From Ophiocordyceps camponoti-saundersi (nom. inval.) (taxonomy: Eukaryota > Ascomycota > Sordariomycetes > Hypocreales > Ophiocordycipitaceae), in assembly GCA_003339415.1 (NCBI GenBank), contig PDHQ01000048.1, positions 124,001-188,000 of the forward strand: 64,000 nt of DNA. Reading direction: 5' to 3'. Made by a program: the position numbers and the translations under genes. A model generated the notes under the pieces. It was not told the origin of the DNA. It was given only the letters and a program-made list of their open reading frames with translations, and did no database searches. The first letter of the stretch is position 1; each line of letters opens with the position of its first letter. Of this stretch, positions 50,389 to 61,788 are shown in pieces.

Positions 50389-51926
50389 ATGGCCGAACCG
50401 ATTCGAAACAAGCGCCCAGACTTGACGGCTCCGTGAGTCCACCTGCTCTCAACAATTTTCCTGCCCTCGAAATAGTGTTCGCAAATAATTTTGCATTCCC
50501 CATCTCGGGGCACTTTCATATTCGCTCGTTCATCAGCCACATAAGAACAACAGCCAGCCGATACTAACAAAGTGACTCGTCGAAACAGTACGCCGCAGAA
50601 CACGCCGGCTAGCAATGCGCCCATTTCCTCTCACGCCCAACAGCCAGGTGTCTCCAGCATTAAAGAAGGTGAGAAAGCCCACTTGCGAAATCGAGGTTCC
50701 ATTTTCTTACCTCCTCGGCAGAGGACGCGGACCGTACTGCAGCCTCCATCTTGGCGCAAAATCCGAAGCTTGTGCAGATGATTCAGGGTCGGCTGGGTTC
50801 CCTCATCGGACGTTCTTCTGGATACATCGAGTCTCTTCCTACTCCTGTCCGCCGACGGGTAGCTGGCCTTAAAGCTATTCAGAAGGAGCACTCTAAGCTC
50901 GAGGCCGAGTTTCAAGAAGAAGTCCTGCAGCTCGAAAAAAAATACTTTGCCAAGTTTACTCCACTTTACGAAAAGCGTTTTGATATCGTCAATGGCAAGA
51001 TTGAGCCTACCGAGGAAGAAATCCAGGCTGGGGAAGACGACGCAGAGCAAGTGGAAAAAGACCTCAATAAGCCTGCCGATGGCGACATTAAGCAACCTGA
51101 CGTCTCCGAGAACGTGGCAGGGATCCCGGAGTTTTGGCTTTCTGCTATGAAGAACCAAGTTACGCTAGCCGAAATGATCACCGACCGCGACGAAGCCGCT
51201 CTGAAATACCTGATTGATGTTCGAATGGAATATCTCGATAAGCCTGGCTTCCGGCTCATCTTTGAATTTCGCCCTAACGAGTATTTCTCGAACACGATTG
51301 TGACCAAGACCTACTACTACCAGAATGAAAGTGGCTATGGGGGTGATTTCATTTACGATCATGCCGAAGGAGACAAGATCAACTGGCTCACGGGCAAAGA
51401 TTTGACTGTTCGAGTCGAGGAGAAGAAGCAGAGAAATAAGAGTAAGCAAATTTGAGCGGCGTGACTTACCACCACTGATAGGATTGCAGATACGAAACAG
51501 ACTCGCATCGTGAAGAAGACGGTCCCCACTGAGTCATTCTTTAACTTCTTCTCACCTCCCAAACCCCCAGTGGAGGACGAAGCTGGTGACGATGACGATA
51601 TTATTTCCGACATAGAAGAACGGCTAGAGCTTGACTACCAGCTTGGTGAGGACATAAAGGAGAAGCTCATCCCGCGTGCCATCGACTGGTTCACCGGGGA
51701 AGCTCTCGCTTTCGAGGAAGTTGATGACGACCTCGAAGCCGACGATTTTGATGATGAGGATGACGATGAAGATGACCTGAGCGAGGACCATGACGAAGAA
51801 GAGGAGTCGGATGAAGATGTAAGTCCTTTTCCCGATGCAGTCACTTTACCGTTGAAATCCTAACAGCGAGGGAAGGATGAGTCCGGCAAGCCGAAGCAGG
51901 AGGCTGCTGAATGCAAGCAAAGCTGA
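50389..51926 (+). CDS. nap1: Nucleosome assembly protein, NAP1 family, five exons, intact
   Basis: This is a histone chaperone of the NAP1 family, which binds H2A-H2B (and H3-H4), shuttles histones and assists chromatin assembly. Exons are 50389-50432, 50589-50668, 50722-51441, 51490-51818 and 51867-51926, giving 410 codons plus TGA, a normal length for fungal NAP1. The four introns (156, 53, 48 and 48 bp) all have GT..AG ends and the phases agree. Intron 1 has a TACTAAC branch site at 50562-50568. The start ATG follows AAA and opens [12 protein letters not shown], as in ascomycete homologues I recall. The long dimerisation helix is around residues 80-130 ([20 protein letters not shown]). The core runs to about 356, with [13 protein letters not shown] at 290-302. 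An Asp/Glu-rich tail covers about 357-391. The protein ends in CKQS, a CaaX-like box common in this family. Codons and base composition are ordinary, unlike everything around it. Confidence 0.95.
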
Positions 51927-52239
51927 ATCGACTACATTACGTGGGAGGACCACGGAGGCCGTGGTTCGGTAGGCTTAGTTTCTTCTCAGAAGAATGGAAT
52001 TCTCCGATGGTAGGCAGTCAGCTTTATACAGGTTTTCTGTGAATTGTAATAAGCCCTGGTCCGTCGCGAACTATGAAAACGCTTGAGGATAGGATTAGCT
52101 AGCTAGGTCGATAGAGAGGCAAGGCAGAGAGGCTATTTCTTATACTTAACCTAGTTTATATAAACTAATTTTTATTTTCGTCTTAATTAATAAGCTAATA
52201 GTAAAAGTTTAGAATAAGTTACTCTTTTATAATATAAGT
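51927..52239 (+). other. 3' flank of nap1 up to the retrotransposon insertion
   Basis: The first 210 bases have normal composition and probably hold the 3' UTR. An AT-rich TGTAATAAG stretch near 52045 could serve in polyadenylation but is not diagnostic. From about 52140 composition falls abruptly to the AT-rich, CpA/TpG-poor state although the LTR starts only at 52240. About 100 bp of apparently single-copy flank therefore looks RIP-mutated, or belongs to an older repeat. Confidence 0.5.
52235..52239. repeat. Left target-site duplication TAAGT of the right-arm family B element
   Basis: TAAGT directly precedes the 5' LTR and is repeated at 62393-62397 directly after the 3' LTR. Together they fix both ends of the element. 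Confidence 0.85.
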
Positions 52240-52842
52240 TAATACGGGACGTGTAATAATACCCTTATAAATCGCCTAACCTCTTATAATATTTCCCTAA
52301 GATTTCCTAGGATTTCCCGCTTTAGGATTTTACTCGGATTTCCCTTAGAAACTTTATTACCTTTACGCTTAGGAAATTACTAGGATTTCCTCTTAGGATT
52401 TCTTAGTAATAATTTTTAAAATTTTACTAAAATTTCCCGTAAAATTTAATATTAAAATATATTTCTAAAAATCTCCGGATTTTACTAGGAAATCCCTATA
52501 TATTAAGAAATTATTATATATTAGGGAATTTTTATTTTATTAATATACTTAGAAATTATTATAAAATCTTTTTAAGTAAATATTTTTAAGATTATATTAA
52601 GAAATTTTCCTTAAGCTTTTAGCTATATAATTAGCTTAATATTTTTTTAAGTAATAATTTAGATTTTTTTATAATTATTATTTTAATTTTTAAAAAACTT
52701 TTATTTATATTTATATTTTTTATAATAATTATTTTATAATTTTATAATTAATAGCTAGCTTATCTTTTTTTTTATATATTATATTTAATAGCTAGCTTAA
52801 TATATATAATTATTAATAAATTATATATATAAATATATATTA
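52240..52842 (+). repeat. 5' LTR of right-arm family B element
   Basis: This stretch aligns base for base with 61789-62392, starting TAATAC and ending TATTA. The 5' copy is visibly more RIP-mutated in its second half. An example is TATATATATAAATA here against TATATGCACGAGCG in the 3' LTR. Confidence 0.9.
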
Positions 52843-55800
52843 ATTAGTAATAATTTTATATTTTACTAACTTATAAATTTTTAGCTATTAAGGTAATAAG
52901 TTAAACTTAAAATATTTTTTATTAATAAAATTTTATAAGCGTAGATTTTTAGCTTAGAAAAAAGCTTTATTATATTTATTATTTAATTTTAGCTATATAT
53001 TATTTTTTTACTTTTAAACTCCTTAAAATAATTAAAAAAGAAATTATAATTAGGAAAAAAAAAGCTTATATTTTTAATATTTATAAAATAGTAAAAAAAC
53101 CTTATTTTTTTAAAAGTAAATTTCCTTTTTTATAATACGGGGAAATAAAGCTAATTAGAAAATATTTATTATATTAAAATAATCCCTAAAAAACTAAATT
53201 ACTTATTATAATTAAATTTTTCTTAACTAATTTAAATATTATAGTAAATTATAATTAATTATTTAAATAAGTAAATTAACTAAAATATATATTTAATAGT
53301 ATTTTTTACTTATTTAAAATTTTTTTAGAAAATTAGCTATCTTTTATTTAAGAATATTTTTAAATTATAAATAATATTAAAAAAAAAGTAAGCTATTTAT
53401 TTTATTAAAAGAAAATAAGAAAAATATTTAAATTTTTTTTTAAAAAGAAAATAAAAAGAAAATCTCTTTTTAAGATAAAAATAAAAAAGCCTTTATATTA
53501 TAAAAATCCTTTTTAAAAAGAGAACTATTTACTTTAAGGAAAAATACCTCGAAAAAGTAATATTTTCTAAATCCTCTTATAATATTATTTAATTCCGGAA
53601 AACCTTTTTTATTTTCTATAAAAAAGGAAAAAATAATATAAATAATTAATAATATATTTTATTTTTATAATATTATATTTTAAAACTTAAATTATTTTAA
53701 ATATATTAACTTAAATAATAATTTATAATTATATAATTAATTAAACTTATAAAAATTATTTAAATAATAAGTTAAGTTATAAGCTAAAAATATTAAATAA
53801 TTTAAGCTTATTAGTATTTTTAATATTATTTTTAATTAAATTAAAAAAACTAATTAAATTATTATTTACTAAAATATTAACTAATTTATAAATATTTTAA
53901 AATAAGTTATTACTTAAAGTAAGAATTATATAAATAAACTTATATAACTTATTCCCTTTTTATTTAAAAGTTATATTATAAAATAATATTCCGGAAATCT
54001 AAACTTTTAAATTAGATTAGAATTTACTTTTCCTAATTTAAAAATCTAAAAATAAGTAAAAGCTTTTTAGAAAAAATTTACTATTTAATTTAATATTACC
54101 GCTTTTATTATATAAAAATAAAGCTTTATATCTTAAAATATATTTACTAAAAAGGATTTCCGATTATAAATATCTAAAATAAAAAAAATAGCTTAAGTAG
54201 CTTTTTATCTTAAATAATTTATATTAATAATTATTTTCTCTTAACTTAATATATTATTCTAAGAAACTTTCTAATAACTAATTAGTAAAGATATTTTAAA
54301 TAATTAAGTATATAAATATAAATAACTTATTCTAAATTTTTAAACTAAGCTAATTAAAAAAACTTAAGGTAATTTATAAAATAATATTACTTAATATATA
54401 GCTTTAAGTAAATTACCTTAATATAAATATAAAATAAATAATTTTAAGGAGAAATTCTTATAAAATCTAGATTATTAATTAAATTATAAATTAGATAACT
54501 TCCTTAGAAAGCTAATAAATAATACCTAGAAACTTTTTAATAAAAATATTAAGTTTAAAATAAAAATAAAATAGCTTTTCCTAAAAAAAAATAAAAAACG
54601 CTTAAAAAGTAATCTTATCCTTATTAATCTTATTTATAAATTTACTAAATAAGATCCTAATACTAATAGAATTTTTACTATTTTTTCTAAAATATATAAT
54701 ATAATCTTTAATATTTTAAAATATAATTTAAATAATAAAACTAACTTATTTAAATTATCTAAAGCTAAAAAGGATAAGTAATTAGCTAATAACTTATATT
54801 ATCTTATTTCGGATTTTAAGAAATATAAGATAAAACCTCTTAATATTATTAGAAACTTTTTTCTTAAAAACTTTCCTATTATTAAAGCTACTCCTTAGAT
54901 AACTAATTTTCCTTTAAAATAAGTTTCCCGTTTTTCTTATATAAAGATTTTAGTATTCGGTAAAAACGGACTATTTAATATTATAAAAATATATATTAAT
55001 ATTAAAGTAAATAAATCCCTTATTAAGAAAAACTTACTTAATAAGTTTAATAATATTAACTATAATTTAATAATAATTCGTAGCTTAAATAATATTAAAT
55101 TAGCCTTAACTTATAATTAAGCTACCTTTACTTTATATATTATCGGTAAAATTAATAGTAAGTTTTACGTTAGTAAGTTTAAAGCTAGCGTTTAAGTTAT
55201 CGAATATCTTCTTATTAAAGTTTTATTAAAATAAGGATTTTTAATCCCTTATAAAATCGATATTCTTAACTCTTAATAAAAGCTTTAAATTTAATTTTAT
55301 AAAGGAATATATATTAAATACTATTTTACTTATAAAGGACTAGCTATTTATAGATATATAATAGCTATTTTAGTAATAATAATCCCTTTTTTTTTAATAA
55401 GCACGATTTTAATATTAATTAGAGATCCTCTTAAGAATCGTAACCTTATCTTCTTCCTTAACTTTTATTTCCTTTTAAGTTTAATTATTCGTAATTACTT
55501 TTATTTAACTATTTTTAACTTAAGTAATAAACTAATCTTTTTTAAACGAAAAGAAAAAGTTAGTATTATATTAAATCTTAATAATTAATTTTCTTTTATA
55601 ATCCCTTAGTAAATTACTAAAAAAGACTCCTTAGATAACCCTAATAAATATTTAATATTAGATTCTCTTTTAAACTAAATAATATTATTTAATAAAACTA
55701 ATACTAACTTACTTTTTATTAATATCTTAGATTTAAGTTAACTTTATTAGTTAAGTATCTCTAAGATACCCGATATCTTAGAAATCGAAGGAGAATATAG

Positions 55801-55880
55801 CGTTAAAATCTATATATTAAATTTTTAATTATCTAAAAAGTAAAATAATTTTATAATTCCTTTCTGAAATTCTAAGAAAA
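52843..55880 (+). mobile_element. Family B 5' internal region, gag and protease part, no domain resolved
   Basis: About 3 kb lies between the 5' LTR and the first recognisable reverse transcriptase motifs. By position it should hold the primer-binding site, gag and protease. No long open frame survives, and I could not identify a zinc knuckle or protease site with confidence. It aligns, reverse-complemented, with 25942-28839 and 36974-37440. That match shows it is part of the same element and not a separate insertion. Confidence 0.6.
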
Positions 55881-57250
55881 TACTAAACTAATTAATTTAC
55901 CCCCTAAGCGGTATTTAAAAATCCCTCTTATTAATAATTAATATAAAAAAAAACTTAGTTTATATCTCTATTTACTAAATAAACCTAATTAGGATTTCCT
56001 TTATAAAAAGTATAATAATATATATTTATAAGGTAAAATAAAATAAGCGCTTAAAGCTTTACCTTTCGCTAGCTTATATTTTATTATTTAAAGAAAAGGT
56101 AAATTATATATTATTAATAATTTATAAGCTTTAAATAGCGTAGCCGTTCCTAATATATATCTAATACCTCTCCCTTAAAATATAATCTATAAGTTAGTAG
56201 GTAAAAAGGTTATTTTTATTATTAATACTTAAAGCTTTTTCTATTAGTTTCTCGTCTATTTAGATTATTAAGAGTAGTTTATAATTACTTCTTACCGCGG
56301 ATTAAAGAGGGCTATAGTTACTCTTATAAGGTATAAAAATTCGCCTACTTATATATAAAAATTTATCGATTATATTCTCTAACTATATAAAATATACGCC
56401 GCTAAATATATTAACGATATAGTAATCTTCTCCGATATTTTAGAAAATTATATTAAATATCTAATTATAATATTTAATCTTTTTATTAATATAAATCTTT
56501 CCCTTTTTACTCTTAAATTATTCTTTTATTACCTATTTATAGAAATATTAAAATATTACGTTAATAAATTTATACTAATAAATACTTAATCTTAAGTAAA
56601 AGCCTTATAAGATATTAAGTTTCTTAATACCTTATAATATTTTAAGTAGTAGGTTAAATTAGTTAGATAGATAAGATATTTTATTCCCTATTTTATATAA
56701 TAAATTAACCTTTTTTAGAAATATAAAACGGTAATATTTTAAAAAAGATAGGAAAATAAAGCACTTATTATTAAATTAAAAAAAAATACTTTTACCTTTT
56801 AATTTAAAATTATCCTAATAAAGGAACTAACTATTTTAATAATATTACTAATACTTTTTATAATAACGCTACTCTTAGTTAGTTTTTTCCTAATTATTAA
56901 CTTTTTTTATAAATTAATATTTTCTAAAAGAATAGTTTTATAGCTTATTTTTTCTATATCGATAATAAAAAATCTTAGAAACTATCTTTAGCTCCGCTTT
57001 AGTAATTTATTAAACTTATTTACTATCTTAGTTATACTTTTAAACTAGCTAAAATTAAATATTAGCTAATTAAACTTAAGATTTTCTACTTAATATAAGC
57101 TTATTATAAACTCTAAACTTATTTAATTAAAACCTAAAAACTAAAAATTATAATTTTTATAAATTATATTATAATTTTAATAATTATAAAATAAACCTCT
57201 CCTTTTATTATTAGTATAAGGAGTAATAATTACCTTACTTTTATTTTTTA
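55880..57250 (+). pseudogene. Family B reverse transcriptase and RNase H relic
   Basis: Reading through stops, the frame gives RGLKRAIVTLIRYKNSPTYI near 56298 and then YAAKYINDIVIFSDIL near 56400. In this the catalytic Asp pair of a Ty3/Gypsy RT reads N-D instead of D-D; GAT to AAT is a RIP change in TpG context. The preceding stretch VAVPNIYLIPLP is also RT-like. RNase H is expected at about 56.7-57.2 kb but is too degraded to call residues. Confidence 0.8.
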
Positions 57251-57599
57251 ATTTCTAAGTTAATACCCTCTTAAAGTTTAATATATCTTAAATATTTTTA
57301 ATATTCTTATAAACTCTCTTTTACGCCTCCCCTTAAAGGTAATCTTAGAAAAAGGATAAGGAAAACTTAAAAATATTTAAGAGGATTATATTAACTAAAA
57401 CTACGTATTTATTTTCTTAAAAGCTATTTTTAATAACGCCTTCTAATATAAGATTTCCGAAAAATATCTTTTTAATATACGATAATCTAAAATCTTAGAA
57501 TAACTTAAAAATAAAGACTTTTAGGAAAAATTCGCTTTTATCTAAGTAAATAGCTTATTATATTTCGAAAATATTAATAATTAATAATAACTTTATATT

Positions 57600-58480
57600 C
57601 CTAAAAATTATATTAAAGAAATTATTTCTAAGTACTATTTTTATAAATTTTATACTAATTAAAAATATATATAAGCTAAACTTTTTTTTAATTTTATTAT
57701 TTCCTAACTAAAAAAAAAGATTAATAATTTTATAAATAAATACGATATTTATAAATATAATTAAACTAATAAATAACCTTCTTTTAGGGAAATAATTCTA
57801 ATTTATTTTTTAGTAATTCTTTTTTATATAATTATAATAAATTTTATTATTAGATTTTTTTTAATTTTTTTAGAAAACTTATTTTAGTTTAAACTTATAA
57901 GAAAGTTTTATAATACCTTTCTTATTATTACCGATAAGTTCTTAAAAATATATATTCTAACCCTTAAATATAATTATTTTACCGCTAAAAAATAAGCTTA
58001 GCGGTTATATTATAAGCTTACTTATTATAATTAAAGACTCCTAAAGTAAATTATCTCTAATTAGGATCCGAAATTTATATCTAAGTTTTAGAGAACTTTA
58101 TAGTTTACTTTTAGTACTAAACTCCTAATATTAACTATATATTACCCCTAAACTAATAGTTTATTTAAAAAATAAAACTAAATTATTAAAATCGCTCTTA
58201 AATTCTTTACTACTAATTTCCTAATAAAGTAATAAATTAACGCCTTACTAACTTTTTAGTTTTCTCTTAATAACTCCTTCTTCTTAATTATTAAAACTAC
58301 GCTAAGTAAGTTACTTATTAGATTCCGGATAAATAATAGTCTCCGTTATCTAAGTAATTAAGCTTCTCTTAAATCCTAGGAAATATTAAAAAATAAGGTA
58401 ATTATTTTTATTACCTACGCTTAAGCTATAATAAAATAATATTATAATAAAAAATATCGGAAGCTTAAGTTTAAGCCTAG
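57600..58480 (+). pseudogene. Family B integrase relic
   Basis: The frame contains TDKFLKIYIL near 57934 (first core Asp region), RDPKF near 58067 (second Asp) and a later TNSLFKK...IIKIALKFF stretch near 58155-58215 that matches the third catalytic region of Ty3/Gypsy integrases. Stops fall where Trp, Gln or Arg codons are usual. The GPF/Y-like end follows at about 58450-58650. There is no intact frame. Confidence 0.78.
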
Positions 58481-58689
58481 CGATTAGGTTTAGCTAAAAC
58501 TTAGGAAAAGATATTTTATTTCTAATAGATAAGTAGCGAAACTTTTAGAATAGTAAACTAAGCCCTTTTATATAATCGAATAAATTAGCTATTTAGCTTA
58601 TCGATTAAATCTCGATAATTTTATAAATATCTATTTTATTATATTAATTATTTAACTTTAACTAGCTAATATTTTAGGAGAATAACTTA

Positions 58690-58850
58690 GCTTTAAGCTT
58701 AATACCGATAATTATAAAATCGAATAAATTTTTAATAAGAGAAAAGTTAAAAAAAGATAAGGTATTACTTAAATAAAGTATTTTATATAATTAGAAAAGA
58801 TACCTAAATAATAATAATTAGTAAGTAGCTAAAAAGGACTTCTAATAAAA
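58690..58850 (+). pseudogene. Family B chromodomain-like C-terminus of integrase
   Basis: After the GPF/Y-like stretch the frame reads IFNKRKVKKR, then a stop, then IKYFI, a stop and LERYL. This resembles the start of a retrotransposon chromodomain, with a basic strand and then a YLI-W-KGY core in which Trp and Gln codons became TAG/TAA. Chromodomains in this position bind methylated histone H3 and steer integration to heterochromatin. The call rests on a short, damaged stretch. Confidence 0.55.
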
Positions 58851-59039
58851 GGAGATAATCGAAAAATTTAAGAAAGAAAAGAATAAGTTAGAAGCTTAGC
58901 TAAATATTACTAGGAAAAAACGTATAAATATTTTTAAAAAGTACTAGCTATTAGAATAAAGTAAATAAGTTACCCGGTAACGAACGCGTAAAATTTTTAG
59001 GAAATAATAAACTTAATATATTACTATTTATACTAGATT

Positions 59040-59240
59040 TCCCTTTATTTTCCTACCTTCTCTCTCTTACCTTTTCCCTTTTCTATTTATCCTTTATTAT
59101 CCCCTTTTATATTTCCTATCTTTATTATATTTTTCTAATATATTATATTTATTCTCTTTATAATTATTCCCTTTTATTCTCTAATTTTATTTATTTTCTT
59201 CTTATTTTTCTTTTTTTTATACTTAAGATTAATCCGCCTT
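59040..59240 (+). other. Pyrimidine-rich tract between the chromodomain and the extra frame of family B
   Basis: About 200 bases are composed mostly of C and T (runs such as CCTTCTCTCTCTTACC). No frame crosses it. It could be a leader or promoter for the downstream relic frame, or an untranslated spacer. The left-arm copy keeps the reverse complement (purine-rich) at about 9300-9490. Confidence 0.4.
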
Positions 59241-59650
59241 ATAATAATCCTTATCGTTTTTATAATAAAATTTACTATAAGCTATTTTATAAGTAGCTAA
59301 TTTATACTCCCCTTATACTTATTTTCGAAAGCTTTAAGAGAGCTATTTAGCTATTTAGAAACCTCGCTAAATTCTAATATTTATTTAAATTACTTACTTA
59401 TAAATTTAATAACTAGAAATTAAATAATTATATAATATTTATTACTTAGAAATAGGTATTATAAAAAAAGGGATATAATTTATTATTTAGTAAGTTAGAT
59501 AATTATATTTATTATATTAATAAGAAAGTAAAAAGATAAGCTAATAAAGAATAACTCCTTAATAATAAGAATTATAATTCTAAGTACTTATTTTTAAATA
59601 ACGAATACTTTAGCTTTAACTACTCCTTACTTAAAGTTTTTAAGGTTATA

Positions 59651-60906
59651 GCGCCTAAATATTTTACTTAATAAATTACCGCGGTATTTTCTTTTACTAT
59701 TAGCTTTACCTTTAAAATACTAGCCCCCTCGATAAGAAACTATAGCCGCCCTCCGCTATTATATTCCTTTACTAATATTAAAGGAAATATTTTTTTATAG
59801 TCCGAATAACTTAGAAAGAACTATTATAGCGCGTATACGCTATTAGAAATTATAAAAGATTATATTAAAAGCTTAGTTAGCGGGTAAGTTTATTAAGACT
59901 TCGAAGAATTAGAGGAGATTAAGAGGATCCTAGCTATTATTTCGTATATTAACTACCTTAGTAAGATAAAATAAATAATATTAGCGGCTATAAAAAAGGA
60001 GATTAAGGTTAAGGAAATAACTCCTATTTTTAGTAAATCCTTAGTAAGGTATTCTATTATTCCTTTTATTTTTACTTAATAAAGCGTCCTTAGAATTCTT
60101 AATAAGTAAACTTATTTTACCTTTTAGTAACCCGTAACTTTTATAACTATTTCTAAAACTACTATTTAATTTTAAAAAGTTCTAAAAGCTAAAAATATTA
60201 AGAAAGTAAATAATAACTTCTTAGTAACTTATTACGATAATTTAATTTAAGTTATTAAATATTTACTTTCTTTTTTTATAATATATTATAATAAGTAAGC
60301 TTTAGTATTCTAAAATATAAATATTGCTTTTATTTAGGTAACTTACTTTAATAAGTACTTTACTAAATATAATATTTCCCTTAGCTTAAGTTATATAGCG
60401 AAAATATTTAGTATTAATAATAAATAGGTTATTAATTTCCCTATTTTTATACCTATCTTACTTAATACTCCTACTCTTAAGAATATATTAATTAATATTA
60501 ATAAAGTTACTATATTTATTAATAAGAAATCCGCGCTTAATAATTTAGGGAAAATTCTAAAATTTTACGAGAGAAACTATTAGGACTTATACGTTTATAT
60601 AAAAGAATAAATATATCTACTTAGCGAAAATATTATTACGCTACTACTAGCCGTTATTATTAATTATATACTTTTATTAGCTTAAAGCGATATTATTAAA
60701 AATAAAATAACCTTAAACTTTAATAGTATTCTAGTCTTTAATATTTTAAATTTAGTTAAGATAGCTCCCGATAATATCGCTAAAAAGCTATATAGTTAGA
60801 TAGGTAGCTTAGTTAAACCCTCTAATAATACTAAATATACTATAACTATTAAACTTATTAACGTAGACTTTTTTATTAATATAATAATAAACTAAGGTAT
60901 TCCTTA
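59651..60906 (+). pseudogene. Extra long relic reading frame between integrase and 3' LTR of family B, function unknown
   Basis: One reading frame stays coherent for about 418 codons, broken only by roughly two dozen TAA/TAG codons and no TGA, as expected for RIP of CAA, CAG and TGG. Readable pieces include YYSAYTLLEIIKDYIKSLVS, DFEELEEIKRILAIISYINY and ALNNLGKILKFYERNY. The first half looks helical and charged, the rest hydrophobic and helical. The position is where some Metaviridae carry an accessory or env-like gene. I do not recognise the family and see no signal peptide or clear membrane anchor. The same region exists in the left-arm copy, reversed and split, near 600-1221 and 5000-5900. 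Confidence 0.55.
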
Positions 60907-61788
60907 GCTCTCTATATAATATCGGCATAAACTATAGTAAAGAAATACTTTAACCGTTTAACTATTAATATATAACGGTCTTTATATTTATTTAACTATT
61001 AATAAATAATAAATCTCTAAGTTATTTAACTATTAATAAGTAATAACTATTATATTTACTAAGCTTAGGTAAGAACCTTATAAATTAATATACTTTTAGT
61101 ATTATTTTTTAATATCTTTATAATATAGTACTAATTATATATTATTTATCCTATACTTTATATATTATAAATAAAGAAAAAATATTAGCTATAATAAAAA
61201 GGCTATATAAAGCTTATTTACTATAAACTGCTCGCGATATACGCTTAAGAATAAGTATAACTATCCGTAATATAGTTAACCTTACTATTATTTATAATAT
61301 CTTAAACGCCTCCGTCTTTATAAAGTATATTATACCTAAAGCTATAAACTATATCTCTTACGCTACTTACGGTAAGATTATCTATATTCGCTCTTATATT
61401 ATTACGAACGCTAGTCTATATAATAAGGATAGTAAGATATTTTCCTTTATTTTATTTTTTTAATTTATCTATTATATCGCGTCCTTATTATTCCTATTTT
61501 TCTTTCGCTATATTACGATACCTTTTACCGTAACGTATATTCTTCTATATATATATAATATATATTATAATTTTCCTTTATTATTCTTATCTTATTTTTT
61601 TATTTCTTTCCTACCTTATATAGATTAATTTAGTTCTCTATATATAGATCCCCGATAATATTTCTTAATCTATAAATAAATATAGTTATTAGAATTAATA
61701 TAGAAAAAGCTTTTAAGTATAATAATAGTTTTTAAAATAAAATAGGGAGTTAATAAAGCTATTAGAATTCTTTTCTAGCTTAGGGAGT

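Noticed and set aside
50573..50588. Alternative intron 1 acceptor at AG 50571-50572
   Set aside because: It shifts the frame and meets a stop in exon 2. The acceptor at 50587-50588 keeps the frame and lies 18 bases after the TACTAAC branch site.
50202..50624. 140-codon minus-strand frame
   Set aside because: It is antisense to the nap1 leader, exon 1, intron 1 and part of exon 2. The spliced plus-strand gene explains the region fully.
50631..51158. 175-codon minus-strand frame and other frames at 50.6-51.9 kb
   Set aside because: These are shadows of the nap1 exons. The plus-strand exons have matching phases, splice sites and clear NAP1 motifs.
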